From an uncultured Actinobaculum sp. (GTDB lineage: Bacteria; Actinomycetota; Actinomycetes; Actinomycetales; Actinomycetaceae): DNA of 36,235 nucleotides. Of this stretch, positions 23,630 to 32,242 are shown piece after piece. The translations under genes were made by a program, and so were the position numbers. Where the stretch lies: contig CALIHR010000041.1 of assembly GCA_938020505.1 (NCBI GenBank), positions 1-36,235 of the forward strand, given 5' to 3'. The stretch's first letter is position 1; the number at the start of each line of letters is the position of its first letter. Below the pieces are notes generated by a model. That model saw only the letters and a program-made list of their open reading frames with translations, made no database searches and had not been told where the DNA came from.

Positions 23630-25453
23630 TCAGAGGTTTTTCGTGAAGAAGTCCCTTAAAGACCCTTCCCTTTCGATCGCGTCCAGAGGGCCTGAAGCGA
23701 CCGTGCGTCCCCGATCGAGGAGGAGAACGAGGTCCGCTTCGGCAACAGCGTCGAGGCGGTGGGTGATCTCGAGGATCGTACACGGAGTTTTCCGCAGATT
23801 GGCGCGCACTTTGGTTTGAAGCTCCGCATTGAGATTGGCAGTGAACTCGTCGAGGACAAGGACCTTGGGACGCATGAGGAGCGCGCGGGCCAGGCACAGC
23901 CTCTGGGCCTGGCCCCCCGAAAGTTCGCGGCCCGCCACGCCGACGCCGGTGGCCAGCCCATCGGGCATCTGGCGGACCTCGTCGGCCAGACACGCGATTT
24001 CAAGTGCGTTCCACACTTCTTCCTCGCTCGCATCGGGCTTGCCCAACGTCACGTTCTCCAGAATGCTCGCGTCGAGAAGCTCGCTCTTCTGGAACACGCC
24101 GACGACGCAGCGCCGCAGGGAATCGAGCGTGTAGCGGCTGATGGGAGTTCCGCCGAGCGACACTTCGCCGGCGTCGGGGTCGTCGTAGCGCAATAGGAGG
24201 GAGGCCGCCGTCGTTTTTCCGGAGCCCGAGGGGCCGACGAGGACGACGTGCCCTCCTGCGGCAATGTCCAGGCTGAAATCCGAAAGGGCAGGCGCCGAAG
24301 ATCCGGCGTACGTATAGCTGACGTCTCTGAAAGACACCTCGGGTGGGCCGGCAAGCTCAAGGTTCTCCTGCCCGTCGGCCACTCGGGGAGGCTCGTTGCA
24401 TATCTCCCACAGGCGTCGGGCGGCCGCCAGCGAGTGGTCGAGGTATCCCGCGGCGTCTTCTACCCCGCGCGGCCCTTCGAACAAGCGCAGGCACCCGGCC
24501 GCGAGGGCGGCGACCGTCACAGGCGAGCACCCCTGCGACGTAGCGACCGCCGCCGCGCCGATGGAGCTTGCCAGGGCAAGGAAGACGTTCGCTCCCCTGC
24601 GAAAGGCGTTTGCACGGCGTGCGGTTCCCGCCAACCGCCCGATCGAGCGCCCCAAGGCGTCCGTCTCTTCCAATCGCCTGAGCTGACGCCCGTATCCGAC
24701 GATCTCTTCGGCCCCGAACACGCTGTCTGTGACGTGATGGGCCAGGTCCCGCCGCAGCTCGAGGGTGCGCCGCGTCGCCCGCATTGAAGCGCGCAAACCC
24801 GCGAATGGGACGACCGTCAGAGCCAGCGCGACGCATGCCGCGGGAATCGCGACGGCCTGCCATCCCGCCGCAAACCCCGCGCCGACGACGAAAACGGGCG
24901 GGACGACGAGCGCGGAAACGACCGGGGCGAACGTGTGGGCGTATACGACCTCGATTCGGTCGACGTCGCGCGTGAGGCTCGCGAGCACGTCGCCGGAGCG
25001 CGTCGCCCGGACAATGGCGGGCGCCTTGGGCCACAGGTTGGAAAAGACCATGGTTCGCAGCAATTCCAGGGCCTTGAAGGCCACGTAATGCCCTGTGAGC
25101 TGTTCCAGATAATATGCGGCGGCCTTGGCCATCGCCACGAGCACAAGCGCGGGAAAATAGCTTCCGAGGCCCTTTCCTTGGACGGAGGAAACGGCGCCGG
25201 CTGCGGCGAGCCCGAAAAGCACGACGTCGAGGCTGAGATTGACGATGCGGAGAAGCGTCGAAACGAAGAGAGGTCCGTGGACGGGCCGCGTCTGAGAGGT
25301 CAGCCATTTGACGAGCTCGCGCGTGGTCGGCTCCGCCCGTCCCGCGTCACCCTGCTTTGCCCCGCCGCCGGCGCAATTCACAGAGTAGGCGCGCCCCTCC
25401 TCTGCGGATTCGGCGCCCGCAGCCCCTTCAAGCTCCGGGCCGCGGGCGCTCAC
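23630..25453 (-). CDS. ABC exporter half (CydC-like), membrane plus ATPase domains
   Basis: The 607-residue protein has a disordered first 40 residues, a six-helix exporter domain (about 55-345) and a complete ATPase. The ATPase shows Walker A GPSGSGKTT (407-415), signature LSGGQAQR (511-518), Walker B VLVLDE (531-536) and His565 (ITHRLDAV). The D-loop reads TANLN, as in CydC-type subunits. It starts at GTG 25453, overlapping the stop of its partner by 4 bp (GTGA), with GGAGG upstream. CydDC moves reduced thiols and has been linked to haem. There are no cydAB genes here and the pair sits in an iron/haem cluster, so a haem or siderophore role is plausible. The substrate is unproven. Confidence 0.85.
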   Translation of the reverse strand: MSARGPELEGAAGAESAEEGRAYSVNCAGGGAKQGDAGRAEPTTRELVKWLTSQTRPVHGPLFVSTLLRIVNLSLDVVLFGLAAAGAVSSVQGKGLGSYFPALVLVAMAKAAAYYLEQLTGHYVAFKALELLRTMVFSNLWPKAPAIVRATRSGDVLASLTRDVDRIEVVYAHTFAPVVSALVVPPVFVVGAGFAAGWQAVAIPAACVALALTVVPFAGLRASMRATRRTLELRRDLAHHVTDSVFGAEEIVGYGRQLRRLEETDALGRSIGRLAGTARRANAFRRGANVFLALASSIGAAAVATSQGCSPVTVAALAAGCLRLFEGPRGVEDAAGYLDHSLAAARRLWEICNEPPRVADGQENLELAGPPEVSFRDVSYTYAGSSAPALSDFSLDIAAGGHVVLVGPSGSGKTTAASLLLRYDDPDAGEVSLGGTPISRYTLDSLRRCVVGVFQKSELLDASILENVTLGKPDASEEEVWNALEIACLADEVRQMPDGLATGVGVAGRELSGGQAQRLCLARALLMRPKVLVLDEFTANLNAELQTKVRANLRKTPCTILEITHRLDAVAEADLVLLLDRGRTVASGPLDAIEREGSLRDFFTKNL

Positions 25454-27192
25454 GGCGTTTCCTCCGCACGTTCGAAGAGCATGCCGTCCTTCATCTCATA
25501 CACTTTGTCTGCGACGTCGAGCAGCGCAGATCTGTGGGTGACGAGAACCACGGTCAGGTCGCGGCCTAGGGAACGCAGTGCGTCGACGATTCTGGCTTCT
25601 GATTCGATGTCGACCTGCGACGTCGGTTCGTCCAAGAGGAGGATTCGCCGCCCGGAAAGCAGTGCCCGCGCGATGGAAATCCTCTGAGCCTGACCGCCTG
25701 AGAGGAACGCGCCTTGCTCGCCCACGTCGGTGTCGATTCCCTCGGGCATCCGCTCAATCTCATCGGCGATCTGCGCGCCCCGGAGGGCATTCCACATTTC
25801 CTCTCGGGTCGCCTCTTCCTTCGCCAGGCGAAGATTGTCGGCGATCGTGCCCGTGAAAAGCCACGTCGTCTGCGCCACGCGGGCCGTCAAGGCGGCCGCT
25901 TCCTCGGCGCTCACAAGAGCGAGGTCCTTGCCGTCGATCAGCACGCTCCCGCGGGCAGGCCGCAGCGTCCCGCCGACAATCCCCATGAGCGTCGACTTGC
26001 CGCCGCCCGAACGTCCGACGACGGCGACTTTGCTTCCCGATGCGACCGCGAGATCGACTCCGTGGAGGACCTCGCCGCGCCCGTAGTCAAAGCTCACGTT
26101 TTGCACGACGACGGGGCAGCCGACGCCGCCAGCCGCGCCCGGACCCCCGCCCTTGTCCGCGTCGCCTTCCGCGCCGAGGTCGCCGCTTGCACCGGCATCG
26201 GTCTCCGTGGCGGCATCAACGTTCGTGCCGACGTCGCCGCCCGCGCCGCTCTTCGCCGCCGAAACCTCCGCACTCGGATCCGCATGGTCGTCGATATACG
26301 CTCTTATCGCGCGTTGGGACGCGATTCCTCCCATGCCGATGTAAAAGAATCCAGCGACTTGCACAAGAGGTTCGATGAGAAGGGCGGTCAGAAGCACCGT
26401 TGCAAGAACTTGCGACGCAGTCACCGCGCCGGCGTTGAAGCGGACAACGGCCAACGCGCACGTCGTGCAGATGAGGACGAGGGAGAAAAGGCCGTCCACG
26501 ACGATGATGACAAGCTGGTTGCCCGCAAGCAGTTTCATGACGGCGCCGCGGTTGCGCTCTCCCTGGTCTTTGAGCCGGCGCTCGATTCGAGGTCCGGCGC
26601 CAAGCAGGCGTATCGTCACGAGGTTGCGAATGGCGTCGAGGTACTTTCCGGCCAAAATCGCACGCTCTCTGCGCGATTTAGCCGACGTTTTCCTGAAGAA
26701 ACGCATGAAAACAGCGAGCAGAACCGGAATGAGCGGGCATAAAGCCATGACCGTCAAACCGAGAACGGGATCGAACGCGACCGAGATGTAAGTTAGAGCG
26801 ATAAAAGGTATTAAAAAAGCGGCAAGGGTCGATCCTAAGTAGATCTGACGGTATTCGGTCACCCTTTCGACGTTGTCGGTCAACAGTTGAACCGCATGCG
26901 CTCCCGAAGCCTCCTGGCTTCGGGAGGCGAAAAGCCGCGAGAGCAGACTTCGCCGGATGCGGCGTTCCTCGGCCCGAGCCGAATGCCCGCCGAAAAGGAT
27001 TTCGGCGAAGGCCGCAAGGCCGGCGACGCAGGCGCAGGCCAAAGGACCGGCAAAGCCCTCCCGCCCGTCCGCTATGCCGGCGACGCCGACCAGCGCGGCG
27101 CCCGTGAATACGGCGCTGGCGATTCTCAGCGCCGCCACTACGCGCGAATCGCGGACTCCCGCGGGTGAGATCACCGGAGTCTTCGGCGCCAT
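25450..27192 (-). CDS. ABC exporter half (CydD-like), membrane plus ATPase domains
   Basis: The start at ATG 27192 has AAGGAG at good spacing; the GTG one codon earlier is too close to it. The 580-residue protein has an exporter membrane domain (about 20-300), a 54-residue Gly/Asp/Ala-rich linker (305-358) and a full ATPase. The ATPase has Walker A GRSGGGKST (393-401), LSGGQAQR (498-505), ILLLDE (517-522) and His553. It pairs with the next gene as a heterodimer. The linker joining the two domains is far longer and more repetitive than normal (SGAGGDVG, ASGDLGAEGDADKGG). Lying between hmuV and efeU, it probably serves iron or haem handling. Confidence 0.85.
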   Translation of the reverse strand: MAPKTPVISPAGVRDSRVVAALRIASAVFTGAALVGVAGIADGREGFAGPLACACVAGLAAFAEILFGGHSARAEERRIRRSLLSRLFASRSQEASGAHAVQLLTDNVERVTEYRQIYLGSTLAAFLIPFIALTYISVAFDPVLGLTVMALCPLIPVLLAVFMRFFRKTSAKSRRERAILAGKYLDAIRNLVTIRLLGAGPRIERRLKDQGERNRGAVMKLLAGNQLVIIVVDGLFSLVLICTTCALAVVRFNAGAVTASQVLATVLLTALLIEPLVQVAGFFYIGMGGIASQRAIRAYIDDHADPSAEVSAAKSGAGGDVGTNVDAATETDAGASGDLGAEGDADKGGGPGAAGGVGCPVVVQNVSFDYGRGEVLHGVDLAVASGSKVAVVGRSGGGKSTLMGIVGGTLRPARGSVLIDGKDLALVSAEEAAALTARVAQTTWLFTGTIADNLRLAKEEATREEMWNALRGAQIADEIERMPEGIDTDVGEQGAFLSGGQAQRISIARALLSGRRILLLDEPTSQVDIESEARIVDALRSLGRDLTVVLVTHRSALLDVADKVYEMKDGMLFERAEETP

Positions 27193-27254
27193 CACACTCT
27201 CCTTAGCGACACATGTCCCCTACAAGGCAACACTACCCCACTCGGCCGCCTGTT

Positions 27255-27274
27255 GTAAGTGAAGCCTTACCTTC
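27255..27274 (-). promoter_or_regulatory. Weak iron-box-like repeat before the ABC pair
   Basis: GTAAG (27255-27259) and CTTAC (27266-27270) form an inverted repeat. The surrounding 19-mer at 27256-27274 matches the DtxR consensus at about 11 of 19 positions. It lies about 65 bp before the CydD-like start, inside the only sizeable gap between hmuV and that gene. It could give the ABC pair its own iron control. Confidence 0.4.
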
Positions 27275-27360
27275 AAGTTGGAAAGTTTGGAAGGCCTGGG
27301 GCTGCCGCGGCGATTTGGCCTCAGGGACCTTTCTTCGTCGAATCAAAGGACGCCTCGGCG

Positions 27361-28212
27361 TCATGGCGCCGGAGAGGAAGGTCCATGCTTTCGCCCCTCT
27401 TCGAAGGCGTCGCGCTCGGCCTCATCATGCTCGGCCTCGCCGCGCTCCGCCTCGTCGCGCCGGCGAGGAAGGACTGCCACCGTTCCGGCGCCGAGCCGTT
27501 CGACGCTGATCGGCCATCCGTAGACCTCGCTGAGAGCCTCGGCGGTCAAGACGGCCCTCGGCTCCCCCGTCGCCACCACCCTCCCCGAGTCCATGAGGGC
27601 AATCCTGTCGCAGTGGGCCGCGGCCACTTGAATGTCGTGCATGACGGCCACCACGGCGCGGCCGTCGTCGGCGAGCCTTCTGCACAGCTCGAAGGTGCGC
27701 TCTTGATGGGCGACGTCCAGGGCAGCCGTCGGTTCGTCAAGAAAGACGATACGCGCTTCTTGAGCGAGAACTCGCGCCAAAGTCACCCGCGCACGTTCGC
27801 CCCCTGAGAGTCGAGTGACGTCGCGTTCGGCAAGATGCTCAATGCGGACCGCCCGCAGCGCCCGTTCGACGATCGCGGCGTCTTCCCGCGGGGAAGAGTC
27901 CCAGCAGGTGCGCCCCATCGCCACGACGTCCCAAGTCCGGTAGGCGAACGGAAACTGGCTGGCCTGCTCCATGACGGAGCGGATCCGCGCCAAATCGGAC
28001 CGCCGGTGCGCACCGACCTCGCGTCCGAACAGCCTCACGTCTCCGTCTGCCCGCAGGTCACCGGCGAGCACTCCCAGAAGCGTCGACTTTCCGGTCCCGT
28101 TCGGCCCCAGCAACCCGACGATCTCGCCTTCGTCGACTGAAAGCGAGACGTCGTTGAGCACCTGGCGCGAGCCATACGAAAAGCAAACGCCCTTGGCTTG
28201 CACTGCTCTCAC
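27361..28212 (-). CDS. hmuV: Haem ABC transporter ATPase HmuV
   Basis: Starting at GTG 28212 the protein is 283 residues; it overlaps the hmuU stop by 4 bp (GTGA) and has GGAGG 8 nt upstream. A much longer open frame reaching 29097 is only the shadow of hmuU. Walker A GPNGTGKST (36-44), LSGGERARV (135-143), IVFLDEP (155-161) and His192 are all intact. Residues 57-100 (LFGREVGAHRRSDLARIRSV) match HmuV-type importers. It powers haem entry with HmuU. The last 35 residues are a repetitive charged tail (DEAERGEAEHDEAERDA) absent from standard family members. Confidence 0.92.
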   Translation of the reverse strand: MRAVQAKGVCFSYGSRQVLNDVSLSVDEGEIVGLLGPNGTGKSTLLGVLAGDLRADGDVRLFGREVGAHRRSDLARIRSVMEQASQFPFAYRTWDVVAMGRTCWDSSPREDAAIVERALRAVRIEHLAERDVTRLSGGERARVTLARVLAQEARIVFLDEPTAALDVAHQERTFELCRRLADDGRAVVAVMHDIQVAAAHCDRIALMDSGRVVATGEPRAVLTAEALSEVYGWPISVERLGAGTVAVLPRRRDEAERGEAEHDEAERDAFEEGRKHGPSSPAP

Positions 28213-29243
28213 TGCCTCACACCTCCGCGCAGCCGCACGCGCAGGAGAACGAAGAAGGTCGGCCCTCCCACGAACGCGGTGAAGATTCCGATCGGCAAAT
28301 CCGAGAAAGGAACGAGATTTCGAGCTGCGATGTCCGACAGGGCGAGGAGAAGGGCGCCGCCGAGCATTGAGGCCGGAATCAGGTATCGGTTGAGCGGGCC
28401 GAAAAGGAGCCTCAGCACATGCGGCACAACCAATCCGACGAAACCGATGACTCCCGCATAGGAGACGGCGGCCCCGGTGAGAAGAGAGGCCAGGGCGATG
28501 GCTGACATCCGCACGAGTTGGACGTTGACCCCGACGTGCTCGGCCGCACGGTCCCCCAACGCCAGAGTGTCGAGTTTTCGGGCGATTGCAAACGCCCACA
28601 GCGAAGAGCAGACGACGACCGCGCCGACGATCTTCACCTGAGTCCAATTGGCGCCGCTGAGAGACCCCATCTGCCAGAAGACGATTTGGTCGCGGGCGGT
28701 CGTGGGGGCTGCGTACATTGCGGCCGACGTCGCCGCGGTGCACACAGCCGTCACGGCTATCCCCGTGAGCACGAGGGTGAGAACCTCCGCCCTGCCCGCA
28801 TACCGAGAGAGCGCGTAAACGAGGAAAGCGGCAAGCAGGCCGGTGGCGAACGCCGCGAGAGGCACCGCAAAACCGCCCGCCGCCGCAGGAACGAAGATGA
28901 TAGCCGCGGACGCGCCCACTGCCGCGCCTGCCGACACGCCGACTATCCCTGGTTCGGCGAGCGGATTCGAGAAAACCGCCTGCATGACGGTTCCCGCCAC
29001 GGCAAGGGCAGCCCCGACGAGCACCCCGAGCGCAATTCTCGGAAATCGCACGGTCCACAGAGTGGAATACACCGCCGGATCGGCGGGCGGATCGCACAGA
29101 CCCATGCGTGAGCCGAGAGCGCGCAAGACGTCGCCCGGCGAAACGCTGAATTGGCCGGCCACAGCGGAAACAACGACCGTCAGCGAGAGCGCTCCCGCAA
29201 GTGCGAGAAACAGGGTGAGGCGGCTCTCAAGGTTCCGCCTCAC
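28209..29243 (-). CDS. hmuU: Haem ABC transporter permease HmuU (FecCD family)
   Basis: The 344-residue protein is strongly hydrophobic, with about nine or ten helices. Family motifs are RFPRIALGVLVGAALAVAGT, the following MQAVFSNPLAEPGIVGVSAGA, the coupling region LGDRAAEHVGVNV, and GFVGLVVPHVLRLLFGPLNR. It forms the membrane channel for haem delivered by HmuT. It begins with ATGA overlapping the hmuT stop by 4 bp and ends with GTGA overlapping hmuV, so hmuT, hmuU and hmuV are translationally coupled. Confidence 0.95.
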   Translation of the reverse strand: MRRNLESRLTLFLALAGALSLTVVVSAVAGQFSVSPGDVLRALGSRMGLCDPPADPAVYSTLWTVRFPRIALGVLVGAALAVAGTVMQAVFSNPLAEPGIVGVSAGAAVGASAAIIFVPAAAGGFAVPLAAFATGLLAAFLVYALSRYAGRAEVLTLVLTGIAVTAVCTAATSAAMYAAPTTARDQIVFWQMGSLSGANWTQVKIVGAVVVCSSLWAFAIARKLDTLALGDRAAEHVGVNVQLVRMSAIALASLLTGAAVSYAGVIGFVGLVVPHVLRLLFGPLNRYLIPASMLGGALLLALSDIAARNLVPFSDLPIGIFTAFVGGPTFFVLLRVRLRGGVRQ

Positions 29244-30292
29244 CCTCGAACCCCGTACAGAGCCTTGGCTATGGCAATGAGCGTTTCACCCGTCTGGGGG
29301 CCGAAGGCCAGTGCCACGCCGTCGGGAATGGCGACCACTCGCTTTTTCTGCCCTGCGCGGGTCTGGGACACGCCCGGCCTTGCCAACAAGCCCTTCACGC
29401 CATTGGTCGATTTAAGGCCTTGTTCCATGACGAAGATGACTTCCGGATTCGTAGAGGCCAAGGCTTCGGCGCTTGCCGGCGTCGTCGACCCCAGGCCTTT
29501 GGCAGAGGCGACGTCGTTGCCTCCCACTCCCTCGATGAGCTCGGTGGCCCCGTCGTCCTTGCCCAGAATGAAGAAGATGCCCGCGGTTCCCCGCACGTAC
29601 AGAAAAGCGACGTCCACCTTTCGTTTGGGAGTCCATTGAGCGATCTGCTTCTTAGCCGCCGCGATTTCTCCTTCGGTGCGTTTGGCCAAGGCGGCGCCGG
29701 CGTCGTCCGCCCCTAGGGCATGAGCCACTGTTTCTATGAGTTTTCCAGCCGAAGCCACAGACCTGTGGGGATCGACGAGCACCACGGGTATCCCCGTCGC
29801 TTTGATCTGATCGATTGCCTCGGGCGGTCCCACGCTGCGATCCGCCAGAATCACGCTGGGCTTGAGCGCGATAATGGACTCGGCGTTCAATTGGTGCCCG
29901 CTCTGAGTCACGACCGGCAGCCGGGCGAGGCGCTTTTCCGTCGAAGAGACCGTCCGCCCGACGAGCCTGTCGCCGTATCCAAGCGCGATGACCGTGCGTG
30001 AAAGCGTCCCGTTGACGTCAAGCGCCAAAATTCTCGACGTATCGGTGACCGTGACGGAGTTGCCCTCGACGTCTTTGACGGTGACGGGAAGCTTTTGCTG
30101 AAAAGCGCCTTTCACCGGTGCGGGATCGGAGATCTCAGGCACTTTCGAAAGCCCTGTCAGCGCATGGGGGTCGGCCGCCTTGCCGCTCGATGCGACGTTT
30201 GAATCAGGGCCCTTGCCGTCGGAGCCGTATGGATCTCGGGCGCCGCAGGCGACTAGCGCAAGGCAGGCGGCGGCCGTCAAAAGGCGTTTCAT
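29240..30292 (-). CDS. hmuT: Haem-binding lipoprotein HmuT
   Basis: The start at ATG 30292 gives 350 residues and places the lipobox LVAC at Cys16. The rest is a periplasmic-binding-protein fold of the cobalamin/haem class (RILALDVNGTLSRTVIALGY, IIALKPSVILADRSVGPPEA). His133 in SGHQLNAES and Tyr232 in FLYVRGTAG are the likely axial haem ligands. Their separation of 99 residues equals that recalled for His136 and Tyr235 of C. diphtheriae HmuT. Residues 18-60 are a Gly/Ser/Asp-rich spacer. It takes haem from HtaA and docks on HmuUV. The ribosome site is weak; an upstream start at 30364 would hide the signal peptide and is unlikely. Confidence 0.93.
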   Translation of the reverse strand: MKRLLTAAACLALVACGARDPYGSDGKGPDSNVASSGKAADPHALTGLSKVPEISDPAPVKGAFQQKLPVTVKDVEGNSVTVTDTSRILALDVNGTLSRTVIALGYGDRLVGRTVSSTEKRLARLPVVTQSGHQLNAESIIALKPSVILADRSVGPPEAIDQIKATGIPVVLVDPHRSVASAGKLIETVAHALGADDAGAALAKRTEGEIAAAKKQIAQWTPKRKVDVAFLYVRGTAGIFFILGKDDGATELIEGVGGNDVASAKGLGSTTPASAEALASTNPEVIFVMEQGLKSTNGVKGLLARPGVSQTRAGQKKRVVAIPDGVALAFGPQTGETLIAIAKALYGVRG

Positions 30293-30323
30293 ATTCACTT
30301 CGTTCGCTCCATGCTTCGATTGG

Positions 30324-30369
30324 GGTGCGTGCGACGACGCGCTGCGATTTTCGCGTCGTCGCACGCACC
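30324..30369 (-). other. Perfect 18-bp hairpin between htaA and hmuT
   Basis: The arms at 30324-30341 and 30352-30369 are perfectly complementary over 18 bp with a 10-nt loop. They fill the gap between the htaA stop and the hmuT start. No T-run follows on the minus strand. It probably protects the htaA message from 3' decay, or limits read-through so that the receptor outnumbers the transporter. Confidence 0.6.
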
Positions 30370-30378
30370 GTCTGGTTC

Positions 30379-32220
30379 TTATCGATGAGCGATTCGACGA
30401 CGGACGGCCATCGCCAATCCGCCCGCGACGACGCTTGCAAAAGCGACCGCCGCAAAGCCGTCTGCTTCAGCGCCCGTTCGGGGAAGCGCAGACGCACCGC
30501 CCTTTCCGCCGCCTTTGCCCGCGCCTGCTGCGCCATCGGCTCGTGGGCCCGCACCGCCGGCTCCGCCAGCCGCGCCGTCCGCACCAGAACCTGCGCCGCC
30601 AGCGCCGTCAGCGCCGCCACCGGCTCCGTCCGCACCGGAGCCCGCGCCTCCGCCAGCGCCGCCAGCTCCGTCTGCGCCTGCTCCGTCCGCACCGGAGCCC
30701 GCGCCGCCGCCCGGATCGCATTCATTAGTAGGCGTAAGCGCTGCGGAACCGCTGAGGTTGTCCAACGATTCGCCGTCCTTGTAGAAGCCGGCGAAGGCTT
30801 TGGCGCCCTGGGACGTCAACGTCACTGATGAAGACGTGTAGTTGAGCGACGTCGAGCTTGCGGACACGTTCGCGAACTTGACGTTTGCGAACGGCACCAC
30901 GCCATAATCGGTCTTCTTTCCCGAGGTGTCGCTGCTGCTGACGCTCATGGAAAGCACACCGCTGTTGCCGTTGATCTGGAGGGTCGGATTGCCAATCGTC
31001 ATGTCGAGAAGACCGTTGTGCCCGGTGAAATGAACTGAACCGGAGTAGTTGATCTTCCCTTGCTTCGAAGCCGTGTTGAACAAGCCTCCCGAAGCGGGGA
31101 AGTTGAAATTCGATCCGTCCCAGGCAGCTCCCGAAAGGTTCCAGGAGCCTTTTGCAATGGAGCTTCGAATGTAGGTCGTGAAAGACTTCCGCAAACCCCA
31201 GCCGAAGTTCCCCTGAGTCACCTTCCTGCTTGACGCGTCGGCCGTGCATTGAGCTTGCGGAAGCGGCTTAGACGCCGGGGCCGCAGCGGCTTTGTTTCCT
31301 TTGGCTTGAGGGGCTTGGGCTTTGGCGGCCACTGAAGCTGGAATCGAGACGGGCGGCGCAACCGCCGGGACGGGTGCGCGAGCTGCCGCGCTTTGGGGAA
31401 CCGAATTCGATTGCACACGGGCCGCCGGGGGATTTGCATCCCGGTAGGCGGGAGCATGCACGGCCTCAGACTGGTCGCCGTTTGAGCTTGTCCTGCCCTC
31501 GTCTGAGCCTTTGGGAAGCTCGTTCGACGGCCCGGCGGCGGGCTGCTGCTGGGAAGAGGGTTCCGCGTCAGGGGCTTGTTGCCCGCTCCTCTGCTTGGCC
31601 AGGTTGAAAGTGAACGAATCCAGATCTTCGCCTTCTCGATAGAACCCCGCGAATCCTTGGGCGCCTGCGGCGGTCAGTTTCACGGTCGAGGCGCTGAGTG
31701 AAACGCCGCCCTCGGCATCGTTCATTTGCAGCCCGCTGAGCGTGGCGAATTCGACCTGACCGTAGTCAGTGACCTCGTTGGCCCCCATTGCTTTGCTTTT
31801 GACGTCGACTCGCAGAACCCCCGTCGTGGCAGATGTGAAGCTCACAACCGGATTGGCGATGGTCACGTCGAGTTGACCGTGGTGGCCAGTGAAATGAACG
31901 GACCCCTTGAACCGCAACGTTCCAGGATTCGCGGCGTCGAAGGCCTGACCCGAGTCAAGCGGGAAGTTGAATTCGCCCGAAGCGCCGTCTCCCGGTTCAA
32001 TAGAGCCCTGCGCGGGGCCGTTCTTAATGTAATTGCGGAAACTCTGCTTGAGTCCCCAAGTCGCCGAACCCGACGCCTCGGCGCTCTGTCCCGTGGCGGC
32101 TGGCCCCTTCGCGGCGAAGGTCGACGAATGCAAAGGCGAAGCATGGGCGGCACTCGCAACCACAAACCCACCTAGGGTGATTGAGAAAGCAGCCGCCGCA
32201 GCGGTTAGCCTGCGTGGCAT
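30379..32220 (-). CDS. htaA: HtaA-type surface haem receptor, two HtaA domains, LPRTG anchor
   Basis: The 613-residue protein has a signal peptide (cleavage near 26), HtaA domains at about 52-207 and 339-497, a Pro/Ala/Gln-rich linker (208-335), and a Gly/Ala/Asp repeat stalk (504-575). LPRTG (579-583), a hydrophobic helix and RRRIAHR complete a sortase signal. Domain 2 has Tyr350, His401 (FTGHNG) and Tyr480, which align with the haem ligands I recall from C. diphtheriae HtaA (Tyr361, His412, Tyr490). Domain 1 has Tyr64, His113 and Tyr194. It should bind haem or haemoglobin at the wall and pass it to HmuT. AAAGGAAA precedes the ATG. Corynebacterial HtaA ends in a membrane helix rather than LPxTG. 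Confidence 0.93.
   Translation of the reverse strand: MPRRLTAAAAAFSITLGGFVVASAAHASPLHSSTFAAKGPAATGQSAEASGSATWGLKQSFRNYIKNGPAQGSIEPGDGASGEFNFPLDSGQAFDAANPGTLRFKGSVHFTGHHGQLDVTIANPVVSFTSATTGVLRVDVKSKAMGANEVTDYGQVEFATLSGLQMNDAEGGVSLSASTVKLTAAGAQGFAGFYREGEDLDSFTFNLAKQRSGQQAPDAEPSSQQQPAAGPSNELPKGSDEGRTSSNGDQSEAVHAPAYRDANPPAARVQSNSVPQSAAARAPVPAVAPPVSIPASVAAKAQAPQAKGNKAAAAPASKPLPQAQCTADASSRKVTQGNFGWGLRKSFTTYIRSSIAKGSWNLSGAAWDGSNFNFPASGGLFNTASKQGKINYSGSVHFTGHNGLLDMTIGNPTLQINGNSGVLSMSVSSSDTSGKKTDYGVVPFANVKFANVSASSTSLNYTSSSVTLTSQGAKAFAGFYKDGESLDNLSGSAALTPTNECDPGGGAGSGADGAGADGAGGAGGGAGSGADGAGGGADGAGGAGSGADGAAGGAGGAGPRADGAAGAGKGGGKGGASALPRTGAEADGFAAVAFASVVAGGLAMAVRRRIAHR
30510..30715. repeat. GC-rich tandem repeat encoding the Gly-Ala-Asp stalk of HtaA
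   Basis: The plus strand shows repeated units like CCGCCAGCGCCGTCAGCG, encoding GADGAGG and GAGSGADGA on the minus strand. Units vary between 9 and 24 bp, as expected of slippage. Stalk length is likely to differ between strains. Confidence 0.75.
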
Positions 32221-32242
32221 GGAATTTCCTTTCAGAAGCGTG

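Noticed and set aside
28213..29097. N-terminal extension of hmuV by 295 residues
   Set aside because: It lies wholly in the shadow of hmuU; the GTG at 28212 with GGAGG and GTGA overlap is the true start.
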